64,000 nucleotides of DNA from Saprolegnia diclina VS20 (taxonomy: Eukaryota; Oomycota; Saprolegniomycetes; Saprolegniales; Saprolegniaceae): NCBI RefSeq assembly GCF_000281045.1, contig NW_008246095.1:299087-363086 (forward strand). Direction: 5' to 3'. The translations under genes and the position numbers were made by a program. Numbering within the stretch: position 1 is the first letter of the stretch; the number at the start of each line of letters is the position of its first letter. A model generated the notes under the pieces. The model ran no database searches. It saw only the letters and a program-made list of their open reading frames with translations, and was not told the origin of the DNA. Below, piece after piece: positions 22,071-31,910 of this stretch.

Positions 22071-23151
22071 GGTAGAATGGATGTGGTTGGAAGAGATCCA
22101 AAGGCAAAGTGATGAGCCATGACCACCACCACGTCGCAGTCGAATTCAGCGTCATCGGGTGAGCAATCTCCAGTTGGCATGGTATTTTATTGCGCTTTTC
22201 GCCGCCTTTTCGCGTGCAGCATACAAATTCCTTTATGTTTGAACCTGGATTGCTTGCTGGATCCCACGCTTTCGGATTTCCACACGGATTTTTACTCGCG
22301 CGCCAAACGGTTCAGTTCTGATAGCCGGTCGCCGATCACTTGGTATTTTATTGCATTTTCACTCAACGTTGAAGTCATTTTATGCAAGCTGTTGACCAAA
22401 TGGCGCGCTGTATTTTTTCTAGTATTCTTCGACATCACGGCTGGCACATGTCGCAGTGCCAGGTTATTAAGCTCGACAAGTCATGGATGAACCCAAGACG
22501 GTGCGATTGGTAGAGCTTTCCTGTACGCCGTGATCCCAAGCAGGATCATATCGTGAGCCCGCGAGCGATCAGCGCTCGGACCTTGATTTTGTTGAAGTGG
22601 ACGTGCTCGGATCCAACATCATCCTAAATTGCGCTGATGCGCCACAGGCTCGCAAACACGAGAGGTCGGGCGGAGCTCGCTATCGGGCGGTTGCACGGTT
22701 CCTCTCATATGTGTACAAGTAATATACGAGCAGTTGGGCATCTTCTTCTATCTTTTGTCGTGCAGGATACTGGAAGTCAGGTTGTATGGTTGCGATCATA
22801 TTCTTGTGATTTGCTCGAAGGTTGCCGATCCACGAGGAGGCAGCCACGCGCGTGTTGTTTGCGTCAAGACAAGGCGCCTGAAGTCGTTTTGCTCTTGCCC
22901 TTTATCTTGCACTACCGCGATGGTTTATAGGCCGCGCGTCGTCGGGCAGGTGCGAGGTGGAAGCTTCTCGACACAGTCGTCAGTCTCGTCCAAATTTTGC
23001 GCCCGCATCCACGAATCTCGTCCGGACGACCAGTATTCGTTGATTTCTTTGATGACGTCGGACAAAGATACCTCTTAACGCAGACAGCTTTGTGTTTGCA
23101 TAAATTTTTATACAAAGGTACTTTTGTACTAAACGATTGATTACCTATAAA
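22071..23151. other. Intergenic, no gene seen
   Basis: This stretch separates the two paralogues. It is AT-richer than the genes, and contains no frame with family motifs. If the pair arose by tandem duplication, this spacer should carry traces of the duplicated flank, but I see no obvious long direct repeat. Confidence 0.5.
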
Positions 23152-23610
23152 TTAGTGGCGACGCGCGTTCACCAGAGGTCGTCGCAGCGACGGCAAGGTC
23201 TTGGAGATCCATATTTTGTTTGTCGAGAGCTCGAACGCACGCGACTGGCACGCGTCGCACACGGCCGGGTTCTCTTCGTCGATGGGCGAGCACACCATGA
23301 ACCATTGTCGTTCAAACTTCCAGTACGCGCGCTCGGCGGATGTCCACGGCACGTAGTGACCCCCAATAAGACTCGAGCGTTCTCGTCGCTTGGACAGGTC
23401 GTGCTTCTTGTAGGCAATCGTAATGTGTCGGGAGGCTGTGACCGGCGCTGGCTTGTGCCCGGCCGCGCACGGCACCTGGGATGGCTCGCTTACGTTGGAG
23501 ACGCGGCGGCGGAGTCGGCGCCATGGCCAGCCCTTTGACTTAGTTGGCTTGGCCGTCAACGTCGTGGGGGTAGGCTCCTGGGGCATGAGGAGGAAGGCGA
23601 GTACGCTCAT
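23152..23610 (-). CDS. Hypothetical protein, paralogue B of the pair with 21606-22070
   Basis: Starting at MSVLAFLLMPQ gives 152 residues, almost the length of paralogue A (154). The frame is open further upstream, but the length match favours this start. It repeats the order seen in A: ITIAYKK, GGHYVPW, YWKFERQW, AVCDACQSRAF and a basic end. The N-terminal quarter differs from A and is Pro/Thr-rich. Identity is low outside the motifs, so the duplication is old. Function unknown. Confidence 0.6.
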   Translation of the reverse strand: MSVLAFLLMPQEPTPTTLTAKPTKSKGWPWRRLRRRVSNVSEPSQVPCAAGHKPAPVTASRHITIAYKKHDLSKRRERSSLIGGHYVPWTSAERAYWKFERQWFMVCSPIDEENPAVCDACQSRAFELSTNKIWISKTLPSLRRPLVNARRH

Positions 23611-25618
23611 CGCGTCAAATTGCACTTTGAGCAGCCATCGCATCTGGGTTGCCAAGCGTTGGAATGGCATCAGGATATCCACGTCGCGTGCGTCCACGGA
23701 TTTGTCCAATCCCATGCGAGGGATTTAGCAGGCGGTGTTTTCATTGGTCGACGACCAGTGCACGTATGTATTTGCAGCATGTCAGGTGCAGGTTTGTTGA
23801 AATTTCGAGTCCACACCTGGTCCCGAGGCCGTCCGCGAGGTCGGAGCCTTGCCACAAGCCAAAGACTGATACGTGGGAATGTGGGAATCTGGGAATAGCG
23901 AGATGTCCGCTATTGTCGCGCCCCATGGATCGAACCAGGACCCTTGCCAGAGATACGCAGCATGGCAGGTGCGCGTTCGGTGGATACGGATCCCTCGTTG
24001 TTGACGATGGGGTGTTGGACAAATTATAGCTCAAATTATAGAACGTGCGCTTCAGAAATCGATCCCAGCATGCGACAGAGGCTGCTTCGGTGCCTTCGGT
24101 GATTGCCTGCGCATAACGCACATCTCGCCCGGCTTGATGGGCGGAGAAGCCACGCGATCGCATCCGTCGATCGCGATTCCAACGCACGGGCGACCTCCCG
24201 CAAGCTTGCGTCGTCGCTTGCTGTTCGTGTGCGCACTGCAAGCGTAGTGGCTTGGTGCCACCGACGCTGTTCTCGACGGGCATATATCGGAGCATGGACA
24301 CGGCAAATCCGGTCAAAATTTGCGCGCGCGCTTTTTATGGAGGCAATGCGTTTGAGCAGTTGGACGCGCCAAGGTACTCGTGCGTGTAGGTATATTATCC
24401 TGGACGATTCCACCATCGCATTGACGTCGCGTGGACGTGGCCATCAAGCGATGTAGACTACTTGCTTTGATACGAGTCCAGGGACCTCTCAAGATTGTAC
24501 GGCAGCAGCTGCAAGGAAGAATGAAATCCTGGCGCTTTCTACGCCAGTCGGATGCGAAATCAAAGCACGGAATATCTTTTGGCGCCCGTTCATTAGGGTT
24601 CCCTGGACAGACTACCTTGCATGCATCAACGCTGGACGTCCAACGAGTCTTCAGCTGCCTGTGAGCGAGATTCGCGTTCGGCGAGATGCGTCGACGCCTC
24701 TCAATGCATTCTGCCTTCGAGTGTTATTGATAGTGACAGCGGTGGCAGCAATAACACCACTGGGGCGTCCACGCACGTTCCAGCCCATCTCGGGTCCTCT
24801 GCAGGCGAGACGCAAGCCCTTTGGACCTTCGCTGAAGCTCGCAACGCTCCGGCGATACGAGCTGCAAGAGAAAGTGTCGCTTGTCTTTTCTGATGTCCTG
24901 GAACCATACCATGTGCCGTGCGTTCGTAAGTCAGGTTCAGTCCGAGAACAGGAGATGGAGGACGAAGAGGCGGCCTTGTGCAACCAAGACGAGGCGTCTG
25001 CAGTCTCTGCAGCAGGTCTCCGCCAACCTCGTCCGCGACCATTCCATTAACTCGATCGCAGCATCATAAGGTTGTCGCTGCCACTACAAGAGACGTCGCA
25101 TGCACTCGCCATCGCTCATTCGACTCTTGGCTCGCTGCTTGCCCGTGCTCTTGCCATCGCGGGCCGTAGCTCTTGCGAGATACTGTACCTGTCCGCTGCA
25201 CCAGCGTACTGCGTCGGGCGTAGCAGGCAGCCTACATGTGCAAGCATTGCACGGAATGCGTCGCGATCGACGGGCTGCAGCGCGCCTTCTGCCGCCGCAG
25301 CGCTGGCCGCGTGCAAAATGGCGCTTGTGTATAAGGTTCCAAAGGTGCATCGTGGTATCCGGATGCGCCCGTGCTAAATATGCATTCTGAGAGGATTGCT
25401 GCGCAATGTGATTGGCCGTTGGATTTTACTGGCCGCGAGGGATGACTGGTCCTTGGTGTGGTTGGCTGCGGCTCTCTTTTGGGCGCCGACTTGTATCAAC
25501 GTATACGACCGGGTTTTAAGTTCCAATTTAACTTGTAATAAGGTAAGAAACGCAAGTTGCCGGGCATGATGGCCGCCTGGCCGACGACGCAGGAGGCTCA
25601 TGATCTGTGTAGTCAACC
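23611..25618. other. 2-kb stretch without a recognisable gene
   Basis: Frames are short, overlapping and without family motifs. Between about 24660 and 25050 both strands show moderately long frames, possibly a decayed gene, but no motif settles which. ATTGG at 25411-25415 lies about 200 bp before the ribosomal protein gene and may be part of its promoter. Confidence 0.45.
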
Positions 25619-26242
25619 ATGGTCAAGCACAACAACGTGATCCCGAATGGCCACTTCCACAAGGACTGGCAGAACCGCATCAAGACGTGGTTCGACCAGG
25701 CCGCGAAGAAGAAGTCGCGCCGCCTGACTCGTAAGGCCAAGGCTGCGGCCATTGCCCCGCGCCCGGCTGCTGGTCTCCTCCGCCCGGCTGTCCACTGCCC
25801 CACGGTCAAGTACGGCTCGAAGGTCCGTGCCGGCCGTGGCTTCACCTTGGATGAGTTGAAGGAAGCTGGCATCTCGCGCAAGCAGGCCCTCTCGATCGGC
25901 ATTGCCGTCGACTACCGCCGCACCAACAAGTCGGTCGAGTCGCTCCAGGCCAACGTCCAGCGCCTTAAGGCCTACAAGTCGAAGCTTGTTGTCTTCCCGC
26001 GCAAGCGCGCCTCGAAGCCCAAGCAGGGCGATGCCTCGGTCGAGGACATCAAGGCTGCCGTCCAGCACACGGGTGCCCTCTTCCCGATTGCCCGTGCCTC
26101 GACGGAAGTCGCCACGGCCAAGATCACCGACGCCATGAAGAACGAGTCGGTCGTCAAGACCCTCCGCCTTGCCAAGGCCGACGCTCGCCTCGTCGGTCTC
26201 CGCAAGAAGAAGGCCGCCGAGAAGGCCAACGCCGACAAGTAA
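25619..26242 (+). CDS. RPL13: 60S ribosomal protein eL13
   Basis: A structural protein of the large ribosomal subunit, 207 residues, no intron in the coding part. The start MVKHNNVIPNGHFHKDW carries the family HFHKDW motif. The R-rich block AKKKSRRLTRKAKA, RPAVHCPTVKYGSKVRAGRGF and GISRKQALSIGIAVDYRR are all typical. The C-terminus is Lys/Ala-rich. Codon use is strongly biased to C/G endings, as expected of a highly expressed gene. The length matches human and yeast eL13. Confidence 0.97.
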   Translation: MVKHNNVIPNGHFHKDWQNRIKTWFDQAAKKKSRRLTRKAKAAAIAPRPAAGLLRPAVHCPTVKYGSKVRAGRGFTLDELKEAGISRKQALSIGIAVDYRRTNKSVESLQANVQRLKAYKSKLVVFPRKRASKPKQGDASVEDIKAAVQHTGALFPIARASTEVATAKITDAMKNESVVKTLRLAKADARLVGLRKKKAAEKANADK

Positions 26243-26837
26243 ATTTGCCGGTCGGAACTTGTCTTGATCAATTGGAACACATAATTGAGAGCAAAGCCAA
26301 CCCTTTGTTCGACGTCGTACCCTACATCCGGTCCTCTTTGTTCTTTCGCGATCGCGCTGCCATTAGCTCTCGAGTAACCCTAGCGACTATATCGAGTCTG
26401 GCATGTCTTCGTGCGATCGCTTGCGGCTTGTGGAGCCCATGGCCCGAGGGTTGGACCGTCCAAGCACGAAATGCAACTTTATCGTCTTGGCGCCTGTCGC
26501 TGGGCCCGCGGCTTCCGAGGATGTCTCCTTGCGCCCCACGTGCAGCGTAGGACCCATGTGGCGCCTGCCCTCGGCCTCTGCTGCTGCTGCGGCGGCCATG
26601 GGCTACAGCTGCTGCTGCCAGCTCGGGGTCGGCTCGGCTCGCCGCCGAAATATTTAAATGCTATGGATCTTATTGGTGTGAAAATAAAATGCAACTTGAC
26701 GCATAAAGCTTGCTTGTTGTATGAAACATTAAAATTTATAAAAATAAGAATGTAAAAAAGCAGTGGCGCCGCTTCCGACCAATGAATTGACGCCGACCGG
26801 TTTCCACTCGTATTGGAGGTTGAAGCATTTCTATCCG
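26243..26837. other. Intergenic, no gene seen
   Basis: This stretch lies between eL13 and the AATF-like gene. A GC-rich part (26480-26640) with runs of CTG/GCTGCTGC gives long frames on both strands but no recognisable protein. It is followed by an AT-rich stretch just before the next gene. It probably holds the eL13 3' UTR and the AATF promoter. Confidence 0.5.
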
Positions 26838-28115
26838 ATGGTCGGGCGCATGAAGGGGCTCGCCAAGAGCAAGCGCGTCTTCACGGTCGACGACGACGAG
26901 TACGACGACGGTACCGCAGCCGCGACCCACTCAGGCTCGGAGAGCGAGGCCAATGGCCATGACGACGACGACAACGACGACGTCGCCATGCGCCCCGCGT
27001 CGTCGCTGCGCGTGCGCAACTCCAACTTTGACGACGCCGACCCGGCGTACGAGGGCAAGGTTGTTCGCCGCACCGACCTCAAGAGCGACGATGAAGATGA
27101 CGAAGAAGACCTTGAGCGCGAGATGCAGGACGAGTGGTCCGAAGGCGAGCCGTTCGCGGGCTCGGACGGCGACGACCAAAGCGGCAGCGACCTTGAAGAA
27201 GAGGAAGAGGAAGACGAAAGCGAAGAGGACGACGAAGACTCCTCGGCCGTCGGTGGCGGCGGCGACGTCGACGATGTCATTCGCGCCCTCGAAGAAGAAG
27301 ACGCGGCCGTGCTCATGCGCGCCAAGGACATCGAGACGCAGCAGCACAAAGCCAAGCACGTGCACCACCAAAAGATGATTTGGGAGCGCTGCTTGGAGCT
27401 CCAGATCGCGATCAAGCAGCTTATTGCGACCATCAATGGCGTCGGCGTCTCGGGCTCAGACGACGAGTCGGCGAAGCGATCGGCGCTCGCGGCGCAGCTC
27501 CGGGGCTGCATGACCACGATGCATGCGATGCAGCAGGAGATGTACACGCTGCCTGAGTTTTCTAGCAGCAGCAAGCGCTCGATGGACGCGGCTGATGACA
27601 TGTGGCAAGGCTGTGTCGACGAGTCGGCGGCCGCGCTGCCGCAGTACCAGTCGATTCTCAACAAGTACGCGCGGCAGGCGGACGGTGTCGCGGCCAAGAA
27701 GTTCAAGGCCGTCAACCAGGACGTGCTCGTGCAGGTGGACGCAGTCCTCGCGGACCCGCAGCGCATTCGGCGCAAGGCGCACCCGGCCCGCGACGTCTCG
27801 TCGGCTGACGACGCGACCGACTCGGAGGCGATCGAGGACCTCCAGTACGACGACCGCGAGTTTTACCAGCAGCTCCTGAAAGAGTACATTGAAAACGGCG
27901 CAAACGGGCTCGACGCCAACCTCGGCGCGAGCTTGAAGCTCAAGCGCAAGAAGAAGATTGTGAACCGCAAGGCGAGCAAGGGCCGTGTCGTCAAGTACAC
28001 GGTGATGCCCAAGCTCCAGCATTTCATGTTCCCGGACCCGACGCTCCGATACAAGACCAACATGGACATTGACGAGCTCTTCCGATCGTTATTTAGCTCG
28101 ACGGCAAAGGCCTAA
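26838..28115 (+). CDS. AATF/Bfr2-like nucleolar ribosome-biogenesis protein
   Basis: Family members act in early 40S (18S) rRNA processing in the nucleolus and, in animals, as transcription cofactors. This is a single exon of 425 residues. The N-terminal half is highly acidic (runs of Asp and Glu, FTVDDDEYDD, then DEEDLEREMQDEW). The middle helix (ERCLELQIAIKQLIATING) fits the AATF leucine-zipper region. The C-terminus fits the TRAUB domain: DDREFYQQLLKEYIE, KGRVVKYTVMPKLQHFM and the final DELFRSLF. The frame is open upstream but the first ATG before charged sequence is at 26838; a second lies 12 nt later. It ends 11 bp before the stop of the opposing gene. Confidence 0.88.
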   Translation: MVGRMKGLAKSKRVFTVDDDEYDDGTAAATHSGSESEANGHDDDDNDDVAMRPASSLRVRNSNFDDADPAYEGKVVRRTDLKSDDEDDEEDLEREMQDEWSEGEPFAGSDGDDQSGSDLEEEEEEDESEEDDEDSSAVGGGGDVDDVIRALEEEDAAVLMRAKDIETQQHKAKHVHHQKMIWERCLELQIAIKQLIATINGVGVSGSDDESAKRSALAAQLRGCMTTMHAMQQEMYTLPEFSSSSKRSMDAADDMWQGCVDESAAALPQYQSILNKYARQADGVAAKKFKAVNQDVLVQVDAVLADPQRIRRKAHPARDVSSADDATDSEAIEDLQYDDREFYQQLLKEYIENGANGLDANLGASLKLKRKKKIVNRKASKGRVVKYTVMPKLQHFMFPDPTLRYKTNMDIDELFRSLFSSTAKA

Positions 28116-28126
28116 GCCATACTACA

Positions 28127-30976
28127 CTACAACACGTCGTCTTCCTCTTCTTCTTCCTTCTCGGCAAAGTACTCGGCCTTGACGGCTGCGACGACCGTCT
28201 CGAGGCCTGCGACGCGGTCAATTGCAGGTGCCAACAAGCCTGGCGACACCCCGAGCTTCTTGACAATGCCCACAAACTGCACGGCCTTTTCACCGACATG
28301 GACGGCCGTCGACGCTCGAATCTTCTTGGCGCGCAGCGTCCGCTCGAGCACACGGAGCTCGTCGTCCGCCATGTCCAACGCCGCATTCGCCAGAATCGCC
28401 GCGGCGTCCGTGAGCGCTTGGCCGTGCGCGTCGTACGATTGCGGGATCTTTTGCGTCGCCATTTGGGTCAACTGGTCGTTGAATGCGCTGTTTTTGAAAA
28501 TCTTGTGTTTGAGTTTCACCTAATTTGGACAATATTGTACATTTGGTCGTGGTGGAAACCATGGTTTGTACCGCTTCTTTGAGGAGCGTCGTAAACTTGT
28601 CAATGATGTCAACCTTGTTCTTCGACTGGATGACGCCCGGTGCGTTCTTGATCTGGTCCGTCTTGGAGCGCAACTGCACAATGTCGGTCGATAGCGCTTG
28701 GAGATACCAGAGCCGGAGGTACGCGTGGCCCGCCGCGAGCCGCTCGGCTTCAGAAAAGTACCAGTCGCGCGTGTCCTTGTTCTTGATGAGCAGCCTACGA
28801 CCTCTCCTGAGCAATTGATGACTCGAGAACGGTCGTACCGCGCCGACCACGTTTGGTTGGCGTCGACGCCCAGCGCCAGCCCATAGCCTTCGAGCTACAT
28901 GGGCGTGAGAGAGCATATCCAGGAGGGACGAGGAACCTTGTTCGAGACGTCGGTCGAGTAGGCAATGGCATGCTAGTCAAGAGAGAGGACGTTGGTGCTG
29001 TGGAACGTAGAGGAGCGTACGGCTTCGTCCTTGAACTTGATCGTCACGAGCTCGTGGATCGTCGCGTTGATGGCTGCAATGTTGTCGACCAGCTTCTTGT
29101 TCGACTCCTTCCGCGCCTTCTTCTCGAGCTACACACAATACATCTTCTCTCCACGGTCTCTCTGCGCTGTTTCTGGCGCACCTGCTCGACCATGGACATG
29201 CCGCCGCCCGTCGCTTTGACCGTGTCTTCGCCGAAAATATCGTCGACTGCACTCGACGCCGCCGCGAGCTCGGCCGCCATTTGGTCCTTGACAGACCGCG
29301 CGGGCGGGCCACCACCGCCTTCGTGCGGTGGCGTCCGTGAGCCCGACGCTGCAAAGTTGCCCTGCTGGATCATCTGTTGGTGTTGCATCACCATGGCGAA
29401 GAGCTGGTCCATCGAGATGCCGCCGACGGACGCCGGGGCGGACATGCTAAAGCTGCCACGGGTTGGTGCGGGCGGCGGCTACGCACATTGTAAGCACTCA
29501 TGTACAAACACAAAAGGAAGATGTACCCCGGGATCGTTGGGCGAGACAGCGTCCGGCGTCTCGAGGAGCGCGCCGTCCAAGCCCCCGGCTTTCATTTTGA
29601 GCTGCGCTTGTTCTTTGGGCATACCCATCGTCAGCAGTTTGAAAAACTTTTTGAACGCAGGGTCGTCCTTGACGAGCAGCGGGACATATGTGACCATCGG
29701 CTGCATCGGCGGCGTCATGGGCGGCGACGGCGGCGCCAGCATCGGCGGCTACGCAATCAACAACATATTTCACTGGACGATGCATGCAGGAAGATGTCGA
29801 CGCACGCCAGGATCGTTGGGCGAGACGGCTTCTGGGTGGTCGAGCAACGACGGATCGAGCTTCTCCGCTTCCATCTTCATCTTGATTTGGTCGACGGGCA
29901 TGTGCATCGCAAGCAGCTTGAAGAACTTTTTATACTTGGGGTCGTTCCCGACCGTCAATGGTACATAGGCCCCGGGCGGTGCCTACAGCCGGACATTGAC
30001 CACAGGTCTTACCGATATTCGTACGCCGGGGTCGTTGGGGGAGACGGCGTGGGGGGTGTCGAGGAGCCCCGGGTCGACGCCATCGACTTCCATCTTGGCC
30101 TTGATCTGGTCCGACGGCATCGACATGGCTTGGAGTTTGAAGTACTTTTTGAATTTGTCGTCGTCCTTGACGAGTAGCGGGTGGTAGATCACCGGTGCGA
30201 TAGCCAGTGGCAGCATTTGCGGCGCACCCATCGTCGACGGCGCAAAACTCGCGCGCTGCTCGAGCGCCTCGAGCTTGTGCATGAGCAAGTCGAGCTCCTT
30301 CTGCTTGATGGACGATGACTTGGAGAGCACGTGCTCGGGCTTGATCTGGTTGGCCTTGGCGATCTGCGCGATCGACTCTTGCGACTTGAGCATCTCTTCG
30401 ATCTGCGCCTTGAGATGCGAAATCTCCTTTTGCTGCTTGCCGACGTCATTGGACTTGGTCGAGAGCTTGATGAGCGTCGCCACTTGCTCCTCGGTCAGGC
30501 CGGGAATGCCCATCATGACGGGGCCACCTAAGCCAGCAAGACGGCGTCGCACACGCATGAGAAGAAAGCACTTTATACCGATGGAGCGCGAGCTCTGTCG
30601 CTTCACAAACGACGAGGCTGCATTGGCCTTTTCTTCTTCGTCGTCGTCTTCCTCCTCTTCGCTCTCTTCCTCGTCCTCGCTGTCTTCCTTGAGGTAGACT
30701 ACGTCGCCATGAGTCGCGTGTCGTTGCCAAGGAGAGACGTACCCTGGATGCAGTGGTCGCGGTGCGCTTTGAAGTGGCGGCGCAAGCAGGTCTAGACGCC
30801 ACATGAGGGTTGCTTCCTGGCAGAGCTCGACGTACGTCGTCGCAGTACATGGCCTGGTGGCACTTGGAGCAGGGTAGCTTGGCCCCATCGGTCTGGCAGT
30901 ACGAGCACTCGGCGGACTTCATGCCGCCTCCGCGGAGCGCGCGCATGAGCTCGTCGTCGCTGTCGCTGTCGGCCAT
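28127..30976 (-). CDS. MYND zinc finger plus three WASHC3/CCDC53-like repeats
   Basis: A long multi-exon protein. The N-terminus is acidic then has a MYND finger split over two exons: CSYC, CSKC, MYCDD, then TCLRRHFKAHRDHC. An acidic coiled region follows, and then GIPGLTEEQVATLI. Three related segments follow, each with (F/Y)KK(F/Y)FKL, a short MP, a KM motif and an end SPNDPG (about 30025-30195, 29806-29982 and 29527-29748). This pattern matches the WASHC3 (CCDC53) domain, where KYLKM..GVP and EGLDP recur. Repeats 2 and 3 are each one exon with phase-0 borders. The C-terminal third (DTRDWYFSEAERLAAGHAYL, then KLKHKIFKN) is unrecognised. Endosomal actin control is a guess from the repeats. 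All junctions read in frame with short GT...TAG introns. Confidence 0.75.
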
Positions 30977-31910
30977 CGTTGACTTTGACTTTGCCCTTGC
31001 CTTGTCCAGTTGTGTCATCTCCCCGTGTCATGTCCAGCGTATCTTGTTCATTCGATTAAAATAGCTTGCGATTTGTAAGCGAAGCCATCGTATTTAAATG
31101 CATCGGGGCGGTGGATAGCTATACGTTGGCTAGACGCACGCAAACTTCCATTTCTGCAAGATATCACCGCCGGTGGCCAAGCATCTTGGACGGCTTTAGA
31201 GCTTGTCGTGTGCGCTCCATGTCCCTTCGCCCATCGCCATCGATGACGGCTACCTGTACAAACCTTGGTGGCGGCATGTGTGATAGAATCGACGTTGGTT
31301 TTCGCAGCGACATGTTCAGTCCCCACCTTCTTCGTCCGACGGACAAGCATGTTTAGGGGTCGTACCCTGGGTCCTACCAAATCGACGCATATGAGTCTAT
31401 GAGTTTATGAATATATTTGTATATTTGCTCCTATTCGTTCTTGCCGGCGAGAGCCCTGCTCCCATGCGATTCGACTTGCCAGGGTCGCACGTTGTTCAGC
31501 CGCGCACTCGTGACGGAGCGCGAGGAGGTTGAAGCGTCGAGCCCTTTGTGCGACCAACACAGTAGATTCTGATACGCCTCGTGAAGACCTCAGTATTTAA
31601 AGCTTTGCCACTTCAAGCCAAGCGATCGAGCCCTTGATGAGGTGTCGTGGCCAGCACACTGCGTTCTGCGGTCACTGCAGGTACCGACCGAGTTGGTGCT
31701 TCTTCTGACAAGTCATTCGGCTGACGCACCAGTTGTCGACGGCTCTGAAGCCTCCAGTCTCGCCGTCGCATGTGCCTCGTCGAGGAAATGCCTGAACGGT
31801 CTCGGTGCTTTTTCTACGTTGCACAATCTTATTGCTTGCATATTGGATATCTACGCATCTTATTGCTTGTGCAATGTGAGAAACGAGCGAAACGTCCGAG
31901 AGGACACAGC
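30977..31910. other. Divergent intergenic region, no gene seen
   Basis: It separates two divergent genes. The first 100 bases must hold the promoter of the MYND gene. No conserved protein piece is visible on either strand. The other gene could start earlier, at an in-frame ATG at 31770, but the residues before 31911 lack coding character. Confidence 0.5.

Noticed and set aside
23925-23945. tRNA-like B box (ggttcgatcc on the reverse strand)
   Set aside because: No matching acceptor stem, D arm or anticodon arm can be drawn around it.
26763-26837. An N-terminal extension of the AATF-like protein beginning at a GTG
   Set aside because: GTG is not a normal nuclear start; the first ATG in frame lies at 26838 where the charged, family-like sequence begins.
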